NCBI GenBank assembly: GCA_964536835.1
Contig: CAZIAZ010000047.1
Location: 1-24,331 of the forward strand
DNA: 24,331 nt
Direction: 5' to 3'
From: DAONFI01 sp035403485
GTDB taxonomy: Bacteria > Planctomycetota > Phycisphaerae > SM23-33
Shown one piece after another: positions 7,338 to 13,679 of the stretch (its first letter is position 1; every line of letters starts with the position of its first letter). Made by a program: the position numbers and the translations under genes. The notes under the pieces were generated by a model. That model ran no database searches. It was not told where the DNA came from and saw only the letters and a program-made list of their open reading frames with translations.

Positions 7338-8293
7338 TGAGACGCCTTGCGGTTATATTTCTGTTGCTGTGCGTTACTGGCACAACATTTTGTGACCAGG
7401 CCGATTTTCAGAACACGGCGGCGGAAGATAGAAAAATATCCGTTTCGGAAGCCGCCATCCTCGGTACTATTGAAGGGCTGACCGAGTATCTGCCCGTTTC
7501 GTCCACCGGCCATCTGATTCTGGCCAATCATGCCATGGGCAACACGCATTTTTCCAGCGAGATGGGTCTTTTCGGCCCCAAAATCGAATCGACGTCAGCC
7601 GCCGGCGCATTTGAAATAGTGATACAGTTCGGTGCGATACTGGCTGTTCTGGGCCTTTATCGCGGCCGTGTAAAGGAAATGTGCATGGGCCTCATCGGCC
7701 GCAACAGGAGCGGTTTGCGGGTTTTTATGCTGGTTATGACAGCCTTTTTGCCGGCGGCGGTTACAGGTGCTCTCCTGGAAGGCCCAATCAAGGAAAACCT
7801 TTTTAATCCCATTCCTGTTGCCTGGTCGCTTGCAGCCGGCGGCGTTCTCATGATTATAGTCGAGCGGTTTTATCGCAGCATCTACGCAGCCAACGCCCAT
7901 CCCAGGATAGAAAACATGCTGTACAGCCAGGCATTGATTATAGGTTTCGCACAATGTCTGGCTATGTGGCCCGGCACCAGCCGCAGCATGATAACCATCA
8001 TCGCCGCCATGCTGGTCGGCCTTGACCTGGTAACGTCAGCTGAGTTCAGCTTTCTGCTGGCACTGCCGACGCTCGGAGCGGCGACAATTTTTGAAGCCGT
8101 AAAAAACTGGAACGCCCTGCTTAACTCGGCAGGCTGGCTGAGCCTGGCTGTCGGCATATTACTCAGCTGGATAGTAGCCGCCATCGCCGTCAAGCTCTTC
8201 ATAAAATGCCTCACGCGATTCGGTTTGACGCCGTTCGGCATATATCGCATATTTCTTGCGGCGGCAGTTTACGCTTATTTCAATATACGCTGA
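7337..8293 (+). CDS. uppP: Undecaprenyl-diphosphatase
   Basis: A 318-residue polytopic membrane protein of the UppP/BacA family, which hydrolyses undecaprenyl diphosphate to recycle the lipid carrier of peptidoglycan and other envelope polymers. The family sites are E46-x3-E50 with 'YLPVSSTGH' to H59, and 'WPGTSRS' (211-217, with S215 and R216). It is longer than the usual 260-280 residues: there is an added N-terminal hydrophobic segment with signal-peptide character (residues 1-20) and an insertion around 66-90. The frame could begin at 7265 inside pgpA, but the ATG at 7337 overlapping the pgpA stop is more likely. Co-location with pgsA/pgpA groups membrane phospholipid and lipid-carrier phosphatases. 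Confidence 0.93.
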   Translation: MRRLAVIFLLLCVTGTTFCDQADFQNTAAEDRKISVSEAAILGTIEGLTEYLPVSSTGHLILANHAMGNTHFSSEMGLFGPKIESTSAAGAFEIVIQFGAILAVLGLYRGRVKEMCMGLIGRNRSGLRVFMLVMTAFLPAAVTGALLEGPIKENLFNPIPVAWSLAAGGVLMIIVERFYRSIYAANAHPRIENMLYSQALIIGFAQCLAMWPGTSRSMITIIAAMLVGLDLVTSAEFSFLLALPTLGAATIFEAVKNWNALLNSAGWLSLAVGILLSWIVAAIAVKLFIKCLTRFGLTPFGIYRIFLAAAVYAYFNIR

Positions 8294-8320
8294 GAGTTAC
8301 GTCTTTCCGGCTCATACGGC

Positions 8321-8347
8321 CAATTTTAAATTGTAATACTTTTTTTT
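8321..8347 (+). terminator. Weak candidate terminator after uppP
   Basis: CAATTT-T-AAATTG (8321-8333) is a perfect but A/T-only stem, followed six bases later by a run of eight T. It is thermodynamically weak, so this is only a candidate. Confidence 0.3.
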
Positions 8348-8357
8348 GAAATCTATA

Positions 8358-8386
8358 TTGAAGTTCAAGCGGTTTTTCGATATACT
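8358..8386 (+). promoter_or_regulatory. Candidate promoter of tRNA-Lys
   Basis: TTGAAG (8358-8363), a 17-bp spacer and TATACT (8381-8386) form a good sigma-70 match, about 80 bases before the tRNA. A second perfect TTGACA lies at 8419-8424, with only a poor TTTACG downstream. Confidence 0.5.
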
Positions 8387-8465
8387 TCCGCCCTCTTTAC
8401 ATGATATTTTGCTGGTTTTTGACAATTTGATATTGCGGCGGACTTTACGTCAGCCGATTTTCGAC

Positions 8466-8538
8466 GGAGGAGTAGCTCAGTCGGTAGAGCAACTGCCTTT
8501 TAAGCAGTAGGTCATGGGTTCAAATCCCATCTCCTTCA
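8466..8538 (+). tRNA. tRNA-Lys (anticodon UUU)
   Basis: A complete cloverleaf. The acceptor is GGAGGAG/CTCCTTC with one G-U pair, and the D arm is GCTC/GAGC. The anticodon stem ACTGC/GCAGT encloses loop CTTTTAA (anticodon TTT), and the T arm is ATGGG/CCCAT with TTCAAAT. The discriminator is A and CCA is not encoded. Confidence 0.97.
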
Positions 8539-8571
8539 TTTATTTTGTGCGGATGGCATGACAGCCGGTGT

Positions 8572-8600
8572 TCGGGAAAATCCCGATTGTGAAAAATCGG
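8572..8600 (+). other. Two mutually exclusive small hairpins between the tRNA genes
   Basis: TCGGGA-AAA-TCCCGA (8572-8586) and CCGATT-GTGAAA-AATCGG (8583-8600) share the bases CCGA, so only one can form at a time. They lie directly before the TTGACA at 8601. No U-tract follows either. They might be a processing site or a chance structure. Confidence 0.35.
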
Positions 8601-8628
8601 TTGACAATGTGCCGTGAATCAATAAAAT
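8601..8628 (+). promoter_or_regulatory. Promoter of tRNA-Glu
   Basis: A perfect TTGACA (8601-8606) is separated by 16 bp from TAAAAT (8623-8628). The predicted start is near 8635, giving a leader of about 60 bases before tRNA-Glu. Confidence 0.6.
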
Positions 8629-8696
8629 ACCGCTCCACGCTGCGGCTTTGCAGCTGGGAACCATTTTCAGTGGCAGCCTTGAAGCTGTTTGATAAT

Positions 8697-8769
8697 GGCC
8701 CCATCGTCTAGTGGCCTAGGACACCGGGTTTTCATCCCGGCAACCGGGGTTCGAAACCCCGTGGGGTCA
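8697..8769 (+). tRNA. tRNA-Glu (anticodon UUC)
   Basis: A complete cloverleaf. The acceptor is GGCCCCA/TGGGGTC. The anticodon stem CCGGG/CCCGG encloses loop TTTTCAT (anticodon TTC), and the T arm is CGGGG/CCCCG with TTCGAAA. The discriminator is A and CCA is not encoded. Confidence 0.97.
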
Positions 8770-8776
8770 GTAAGGT

Positions 8777-8825
8777 AAGCCCTTGTCGTTTTGTGCATTT
8801 GCAATAAAATGATGAGGGCTTTTTT
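8777..8825 (+). terminator. Rho-independent terminator after tRNA-Glu
   Basis: AAGCCCT (8777-8783) pairs with AGGGCTT (8815-8821), with partial inner pairing (TTTT/AAAA). It is followed directly by a T run. It starts eight bases after the tRNA. Confidence 0.75.
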
Positions 8826-8869
8826 AATTTATCTACACAGAAAATCAAAGGCTTGCCAGGGGAATTTTC

Positions 8870-8892
8870 GAGAACGCCCTCTAATATGTTCT
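8870..8892 (+). repeat. Solitary family-1 repeat end (GAGAACGCCCTCTAA)
   Basis: GAGAACGCCCTCTAAT matches 17962-17977 exactly and the reverse complement of 19249-19262. It continues to GTTCT, so AGAAC/GTTCT can close a small stem. No partner arm or coding content is seen nearby. It lies between the tRNA-Glu terminator and the autotransporter promoter. Confidence 0.6.
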
Positions 8893-8977
8893 GGCTGAAA
8901 ATAATTATTTTGAAATAAAATCAGACCGTCTACGTTTCTTCAATATATATAGGGACTGTTTGTACACTAAATCCATG

Positions 8978-9025
8978 CAGGTAGCACCTGTAGCGGTTGA
9001 GGTGTATGTATATATATCATAATTA
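8978..9025 (+). promoter_or_regulatory. Candidate promoter and palindrome ahead of the autotransporter
   Basis: TTGAGG (8997-9002) with CATAAT (9018-9023, 15 bp) or TAATTA (9020-9025, 17 bp) is a possible promoter. A palindrome CAGGT-AGC-ACCTG (8978-8990) lies directly upstream of the -35 and could be an operator. Both are weak calls. Confidence 0.35.
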
Positions 9026-9078
9026 AATTGAAATATAAAAATACAAGCAAACATAACATATTGCATGGAGCTTTGCTG

Positions 9079-11829
9079 ATGGATAAATCATGTATCGGAA
9101 CGATAGGGATAGTGATTGTTTTTATATTGTCGGGATTATGCATGTCCGGTACGGCGAGGGCGACCATAGATGTTTATGGCGTCAAACCGACGTACAATGC
9201 CGCTACCTATGGTGATAACTGGAATGTTCCAGGAGAAACCCTGTATGTCGGGTATACTGATTTTTCATCCGAATCTACCGAAGCATACCTTAATATGACG
9301 GATGCGAAAGCGACTTTCAGCAGTGGAATAATCGGTGCCACGTATACCTATACTGATTCAGATGATGAAGAACAGACGGGGTCTGTGAATGGTACGTTGA
9401 CATTGGATAGCAGTACTTTGGTGATAAAAAGCAATCTTGCCATCGGAACGACGGGTAAAGGTACGCTGAGTGCCACTAACGGTTCTACGATAAATATATC
9501 CGATTACCTTTACCTGACCGGTACGAATTTTGTCGACAGCTCTGTAACTCTCGAAGACAGCACTCTTGTGATTGATGAGGATAATGAGTCATACGGTTTG
9601 TATATCGTAACCAGCAAATATGGCGGGTTGAATTTCAGTGCTACGAACTGTGACATTACGGTTGGCAGTATAACTGTGAATATTTCGAACACGACGGTTA
9701 CTAGTGATGATACGAATTATCCCAATTCATCAATGAGTACGGTGACGTTCGACGGTACGTCTGCCATTGAGGTGACTGGTGACGTTTCCTTCAGCGGCAG
9801 TTATTACACGGCAACAATTTCCCAGCCGATGAATGTCGGCGGCGATTTTACGGTTAGCGGCAATGGCGCTTCCACGTTGACGGTCTCAGGAGATGATACC
9901 GCGGTTGCCATTGATGGTGCGCTGGTCGTAAATTCCACCAGCGGATTCAGTGTGCTCGATAATTCTACCATGACAGCCGGCACTTTGGAGATGGGTGAAA
10001 ATGCGCAGATAGTCGTTACCGATACATCCGGCTCAGGGGCGGTGGCTATTGGCGATAGCGTTACCGCGGTTAATGGAGCTGTGGTCGTCGGCGCGGATAT
10101 TTACGACGAAGATGAAGATGAGTATATTCCGCTTATGACTGTCGATGGCGGTTTTAGCGTCATAGGCAATCTTATAATGTATGGCACGATGGGGACTGAA
10201 GGAGCGTCTGTGGCGGAGTATACTACGACGACAGGATATACTTTGAAGGACGGCGCTACGCTGGTTGTCAACATTGACACGGATGCCTCGACCATTAATA
10301 GTGATACTCTTGCGGTAACGGACGGCGATGTTATTCTGGAAGATGGTTCGACAGTTTATGTGAGTGTCAACGGCAGCAGCATAATGTCTCTGTTCCTTGA
10401 AGATTATTTTGATGTTATTACTGCTGGCGGAACAATTACGGATAATGCGAGTATAAAGTGTTCATCGCTGTTTTTCGATTTCAATAGTGAAATTGTTACC
10501 AGCGGGACGGATGAGGTATATCGCCTGAATCTCAGCCAGACGAGCGGCTTTTCCGGCCCTGCTGTCGGCGAGAATGAAAAATCCACCGCTGGCGCATTGG
10601 ATGCAATGCTTGCCGACGCGCTCGACGATATCCAGCATGAAGATGACGATGATTATGAGGACAAGGTTACTGCCGCCCAGAAAACGATGCTTAACAATCT
10701 TTTGACCTTTGACGATGTAGACAGCTACAATTACGCATTGAAGCAGATGGATGGCGAGATGTACACCATGCATGGGACGAATCTGCCTAATCAGATGGAA
10801 AGCTTCAACAGGTTTATCAGCCAGCATCTCACTCAGATGCGCAATGGCAATAACCGCCAGGTTACACGTGTTGCGGATTCGAGCCTGGGCATGTCACTTG
10901 CTACCACAGATATAGATCCTGAAACGATGGCTGAAATTATCGAGGGCAAACAGGAAGAAGAGGCACGTGAATATGCTTTAAGTGTCCCTGATTCGACCGA
11001 TAGCACAAAATGGAGCGTGTGGGGCCAGATAATAAACATGTGGCACAAGGAAAAGGCCTCTGTGGAACTCACCGGCTATAATAATAGTGCATGGGGCGCT
11101 GTTGTCGGTACAGACAGAAAATTTGCGCCAGGCCTTCGGATAGGCGCCTTGATTGGCTACATACGCAGTGAATATCACATGAATGATTCGCGAGGTAAAC
11201 TGGATGTTGATACATTGCGTGTCGGCCCATATATCGACTGGTCGGTAGGCAAGCTGTTTATTGAAGGCACGCTCACTTTCGGCTATCACTGGAACGATGC
11301 GGAACGCCAGGTCAACTATGATAATTTTTCCGATGTTGATACGGCGGATGACTATGGCGCATGGGATGTTACGCCTTATGCGAGGGTAGGCTACAGATTC
11401 AACGTAGCCGGATGGGATTTAACGCCCAGCATGGCCCTGCAGTACGTGCATTACAACCAGAACGGCACTAATGAAACCGGCGGCGCAGCCGCGTTGGAGG
11501 TCGGCGATTATACCAACGACTCATTCCGCCAGATTTTCATGGTTGAAATCAGCAAACTCTTTGACCTGAAGTATGTTAAGCTCGTTCCTGCGGTTAGCCT
11601 CGGCTATTCATACGATTATCTGAATCCCAAGGCGTTGGATGCCGGATTCGTCGGCGGTTATCCGATGACGTTTTATACGGATAGTACGTCGAAGGGCCAC
11701 TTTATATGGGGCGTCAGCGTGACGGCATTGCTTAGCGACGACCTTTCCCTGTTCCTCCGTTACGACGGATTCGCGGCCGGCAGTGATTACAGTAACGCTC
11801 TGAGTAGCGGCGTGAATTACAAATTCTGA
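9079..11829 (+). CDS. Autotransporter (type Va) with C-terminal beta-barrel
   Basis: A 916-residue protein. A signal peptide (hydrophobic 'IGIVIVFILSGLCMSG', probable cleavage after A-R-A near residue 33) targets it for Sec export. Residues about 34-500 are Ser/Thr/Asp/Gly-rich with short repeated strands ('G-x-L-x-V', 'GDV-x-FSG', 'GGDFTVSG'), as in a right-handed beta-helix passenger. About 520-640 is an acidic helical linker ('EDDDDYEDK'). Residues 644-916 (273 long) form the autotransporter barrel, starting 'WSVWGQIIN' and showing alternating aromatic strands; the last residues are 'NYKF' with terminal Phe, the outer-membrane assembly signal. No protease or lipase motif is seen; adhesion is a guess. 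The start is ATG 9079, with GGAG 8 nt upstream, rather than the upstream in-frame TTG at 9028. Composition is more A/T-rich than its neighbours. It is monocistronic, with a strong terminator. Confidence 0.88.
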   Translation: MDKSCIGTIGIVIVFILSGLCMSGTARATIDVYGVKPTYNAATYGDNWNVPGETLYVGYTDFSSESTEAYLNMTDAKATFSSGIIGATYTYTDSDDEEQTGSVNGTLTLDSSTLVIKSNLAIGTTGKGTLSATNGSTINISDYLYLTGTNFVDSSVTLEDSTLVIDEDNESYGLYIVTSKYGGLNFSATNCDITVGSITVNISNTTVTSDDTNYPNSSMSTVTFDGTSAIEVTGDVSFSGSYYTATISQPMNVGGDFTVSGNGASTLTVSGDDTAVAIDGALVVNSTSGFSVLDNSTMTAGTLEMGENAQIVVTDTSGSGAVAIGDSVTAVNGAVVVGADIYDEDEDEYIPLMTVDGGFSVIGNLIMYGTMGTEGASVAEYTTTTGYTLKDGATLVVNIDTDASTINSDTLAVTDGDVILEDGSTVYVSVNGSSIMSLFLEDYFDVITAGGTITDNASIKCSSLFFDFNSEIVTSGTDEVYRLNLSQTSGFSGPAVGENEKSTAGALDAMLADALDDIQHEDDDDYEDKVTAAQKTMLNNLLTFDDVDSYNYALKQMDGEMYTMHGTNLPNQMESFNRFISQHLTQMRNGNNRQVTRVADSSLGMSLATTDIDPETMAEIIEGKQEEEAREYALSVPDSTDSTKWSVWGQIINMWHKEKASVELTGYNNSAWGAVVGTDRKFAPGLRIGALIGYIRSEYHMNDSRGKLDVDTLRVGPYIDWSVGKLFIEGTLTFGYHWNDAERQVNYDNFSDVDTADDYGAWDVTPYARVGYRFNVAGWDLTPSMALQYVHYNQNGTNETGGAAALEVGDYTNDSFRQIFMVEISKLFDLKYVKLVPAVSLGYSYDYLNPKALDAGFVGGYPMTFYTDSTSKGHFIWGVSVTALLSDDLSLFLRYDGFAAGSDYSNALSSGVNYKF

Positions 11830-11862
11830 TAAGAACTTTTTATAATATATAACGTCTTGCAC

Positions 11863-11893
11863 AAGGCTGACCCCTGAAAAGGTCAGCCTTTTT
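11863..11893 (+). terminator. Strong terminator of the autotransporter gene
   Basis: AAGGCTGACC (11863-11872) and GGTCAGCCTT (11881-11890) are perfect 10-bp arms, with an 8-base loop and a T run at 11889-11893. It lies 34 bases after the stop. Confidence 0.9.
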
Positions 11894-11904
11894 AATATGC
11901 CCTT

Positions 11905-11980
11905 AGAACCTATCCCCAAAACTTGGCTGCCTGCAAAATTGCTCGATTTCGGCGACGCCCATGTTTTTGGGATAGGTTCT
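11905..11980. repeat. 76-bp palindromic repeat with AGAACCTATCCC ends (family 3)
   Basis: AGAACCTATCCC (11905-11916) and GGGATAGGTTCT (11969-11980) are perfect 12-bp inverted arms; pairing extends inward to about 20 matches in 22. The left arm plus 'TTGGCTGCCTGCAA' recurs at 24278-24310. No reading frame is contained. It may be a miniature inverted-repeat element or a REP-like sequence. Confidence 0.8.
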
Positions 11981-11981
11981 T

Positions 11982-12013
11982 GTAATTCTACGGTTTTAAC
12001 CCCATAGAGATTC
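11982..12013 (-). repeat. Collapsed remnant of the four-hairpin repeat (family 2)
   Basis: On the minus strand this reads GAATCTCTATGGGGTTAAAA, then CCGTAGAATTAC, which joins the left and right ends of the element at 24165-24265 without the middle hairpins. It abuts the 76-bp palindrome, just as the 24.2-kb copy lies beside an AGAACCTATCCC repeat. Confidence 0.55.
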
Positions 12014-12095
12014 ATTTGACTCGCAAGGCATAAAAATATAAGATTAACTTATATGAGCAATAAATTATTTTAATTAAATTTGTTTGCTAATTCAT

Positions 12096-12101
12096 TATAA
12101 T
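12096..12101 (+). promoter_or_regulatory. Candidate -10 of the glutamate dehydrogenase gene
   Basis: A perfect TATAAT lies in a very A/T-rich stretch 63 bases before the ATG. No good -35 sits 16-18 bp upstream (ATTAAA-like only), so this promoter may need an activator or the A/T tract. Confidence 0.4.
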
Positions 12102-12116
12102 ACTATATATTTACCG

Positions 12117-12134
12117 CTTTGCAGTGTTGCAAAG
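12117..12134 (+). other. Perfect stem-loop in the leader of the glutamate dehydrogenase gene
   Basis: CTTTGCA-GTGT-TGCAAAG is a 7-bp stem with a GTGT loop. It begins about 10 bases after the predicted transcription start and ends about 17 bases before the Shine-Dalgarno AGGAG. It could be an mRNA-stabilising 5' stem or a dyad operator. Confidence 0.45.
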
Positions 12135-12163
12135 TAGGTATTTATTGGAACAGGAGTTAAAAA

Positions 12164-13423
12164 ATGTCAGCTGATACGATTCTCAGGAATGCGTGGGCTA
12201 ATTTCAGGAAAGCCAAAGAAATGCTCAGTAGCGAGTATTCCGAGGAATTGCTTGAAAAGGTCGGAGAGCCGCACGAGCGGATAGAAATGCGTCTTGCCCC
12301 CATGTTTGACGACGGCAAATTGCATGCTTTTAGGGCATATATCGTCCGTCACAGCCAGGATTTGGGCCCCAGCAAAGGCGGGATACGCATGGCGGCTAAT
12401 GTTACGCTGGACGATATCAACGGCCTTGCGATGGAGATGACGTGGAAATGTGCACTTATCGGCGTACCTTTCGGCGGCGGCAAGAGCGGTATCGTAGCCG
12501 ACCCGCGTAAGCTGTCCGCCTACAATAAGGAGACGCTGATTCGCAGCTTTACCCGTAGTGCGTCACGGCACATAGGCCCACATATATACGTACCTGCGCC
12601 TGATATGGGCACTGGCGAAAAGGATATGGGATACATCAAGGATACCATCGCCTATTCTGCCGGCACGGCTAATACGGACGGCTGCTATGTTACCGGCAAG
12701 CCCGTCATATTGGGCGGCATTCCGGGCCGCCGTGAAGCGACCGGCAGAGGCGTTGTGATGACGCTTATGGCATCGCTGGAACAGAAGGGCATGGATATCC
12801 GCAAGATTCGCGCCATCGTACAGGGTTTTGGCAATGTAGGCTCGGTGGCTGCCGAGGTATTGCATGAACTCGGCGCTACGGTTATTGCGATATCGGATAT
12901 CGACGGCGGTACGTTTAACGCCGATGGCCTTGATGTGCCGGAGCTTCTGACGCATGTAAAAGAAACCGGCTCTATTGCGAATTTCCCTGGCGGCGAGAAT
13001 GTTGACGGCAAAGCCATGCTTGAGATGGATTGTGACGTTTTGGTTGTGGCGGCTGCGGCTAATCAGATTGTCGACGAGAACGCCCGGAAGATAAAGGCCA
13101 AAATTATCGCAGAAGGCGCCAATAGCCCGACAAGCCCTGAGGCTGATAAAATATTGGCAGAAAGAGGTATTTTTGTTATTCCGGACATTCTCTGTAATGC
13201 CGGCGGCGTGTTCGTGTCGTATCTGGAGTATACGCAGGAAACGCAGCAGGAGCAGATGACACTGCTTGAGGTTCAGGAACGTCTGGCAAGACGTATGACT
13301 GAACGGTTCAATGTGGTGTGGGATATGGCTGGCCACAAAAAATGCTCAATGCGTGATGCTGCTATGTATGTCGCAGTCCGTAACGTCTGTGATGCAGTGC
13401 AGGCTCGCGGTTTTCTGCCGTAG
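12164..13423 (+). CDS. gdhA: Glutamate dehydrogenase (Glu/Leu/Phe/Val dehydrogenase family)
   Basis: A 419-residue protein, full length for the hexameric family that interconverts glutamate with 2-oxoglutarate and ammonia. Substrate and catalytic residues are visible: K71 in 'GPSKGGIR', K95 in 'MTWKCAL', catalytic K107 in 'PFGGGKSGI' and D147 in 'PAPDMGTG'. The nucleotide domain carries 'QGFGNVGS' (220-227) and 'ISDIDGG', where an acid after the second strand suggests NAD use (inference). 'NAGGVFVSYLEY' near 345 is also typical. The start ATG has AGGAG 7 nt upstream. It stands alone and is convergent with an aspartate aminotransferase; together they link ammonia, glutamate and aspartate. Leucine or valine dehydrogenase activity cannot be excluded, but length and motifs favour glutamate. 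Confidence 0.93.
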   Translation: MSADTILRNAWANFRKAKEMLSSEYSEELLEKVGEPHERIEMRLAPMFDDGKLHAFRAYIVRHSQDLGPSKGGIRMAANVTLDDINGLAMEMTWKCALIGVPFGGGKSGIVADPRKLSAYNKETLIRSFTRSASRHIGPHIYVPAPDMGTGEKDMGYIKDTIAYSAGTANTDGCYVTGKPVILGGIPGRREATGRGVVMTLMASLEQKGMDIRKIRAIVQGFGNVGSVAAEVLHELGATVIAISDIDGGTFNADGLDVPELLTHVKETGSIANFPGGENVDGKAMLEMDCDVLVVAAAANQIVDENARKIKAKIIAEGANSPTSPEADKILAERGIFVIPDILCNAGGVFVSYLEYTQETQQEQMTLLEVQERLARRMTERFNVVWDMAGHKKCSMRDAAMYVAVRNVCDAVQARGFLP

Positions 13424-13432
13424 GATTGGACT

Positions 13433-13478
13433 TTTAGAGCAGTTCCCGATAAAAAATTCTTTCGGGAACGGCTCTAAA
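13433..13478. repeat. Compact family-1 palindrome after gdhA
   Basis: TTTAGAGC-a-GTTCCCGA (13433-13449) pairs with TCGGGAAC-g-GCTCTAAA (13462-13478): 16 of 17 pairs around a 12-base loop. The 14-mer TTAGAGCAGTTCCC recurs exactly at 22772. It starts 10 bases past the gdhA stop and may act as a terminator or 3' stabiliser, but no T run follows on either strand. Confidence 0.75.
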
Positions 13479-13494
13479 CCTTGTAAAAAAGCGC

Positions 13495-13529
13495 AAAAAA
13501 AAGGCGTCGGAGGAGGGGAGTCCGACGCC
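13495..13529 (-). terminator. Rho-independent terminator of the aminotransferase gene
   Basis: On the minus strand, GGCGTCGGA (13529-13521), loop CTCCCCTCC and TCCGACGCC (13511-13503) form a perfect 9-bp stem followed by eight T (13502-13495). This is a textbook terminator, about 150 bases after the aminotransferase stop. Confidence 0.85.
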
Positions 13530-13533
13530 GGAA

Positions 13534-13565
13534 CGGTCATAGTTGAGAGCTGTTTTCCATGACCG
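13534..13565. other. Additional stem-loop in the convergent gap
   Basis: CGGTCAT (13534-13540) and ATGACCG (13559-13565) are perfect 7-bp arms with an 18-base loop, four bases from the aminotransferase terminator stem. On the minus strand it would lie in the aminotransferase 3' untranslated region. Its function is unknown. Confidence 0.5.
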
Positions 13566-13679
13566 AGGAGCCTATATACATATTCTAGCAAGCCGACACA
13601 GCCAGACTACCTAAAAATAAAAAATTTCGAAAAATTTTTACATTATCGGACACTATGTCAATCTATGTTCTAATTTAAT

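Noticed and set aside
8697..12100. tRNA-Glu as an attachment site of an integrated element
   Set aside because: I found no repeat of the tRNA 3' end downstream and no integrase gene.
12563..13336. A 257-codon minus-strand frame
   Set aside because: It is antisense to a fully conserved glutamate dehydrogenase and has no motifs.
13433..13478. Palindrome as an intrinsic terminator of gdhA
   Set aside because: The stem is strong but no U-tract follows on either strand, and its 14-base arm recurs at 22772, so a dispersed repeat is the better description.
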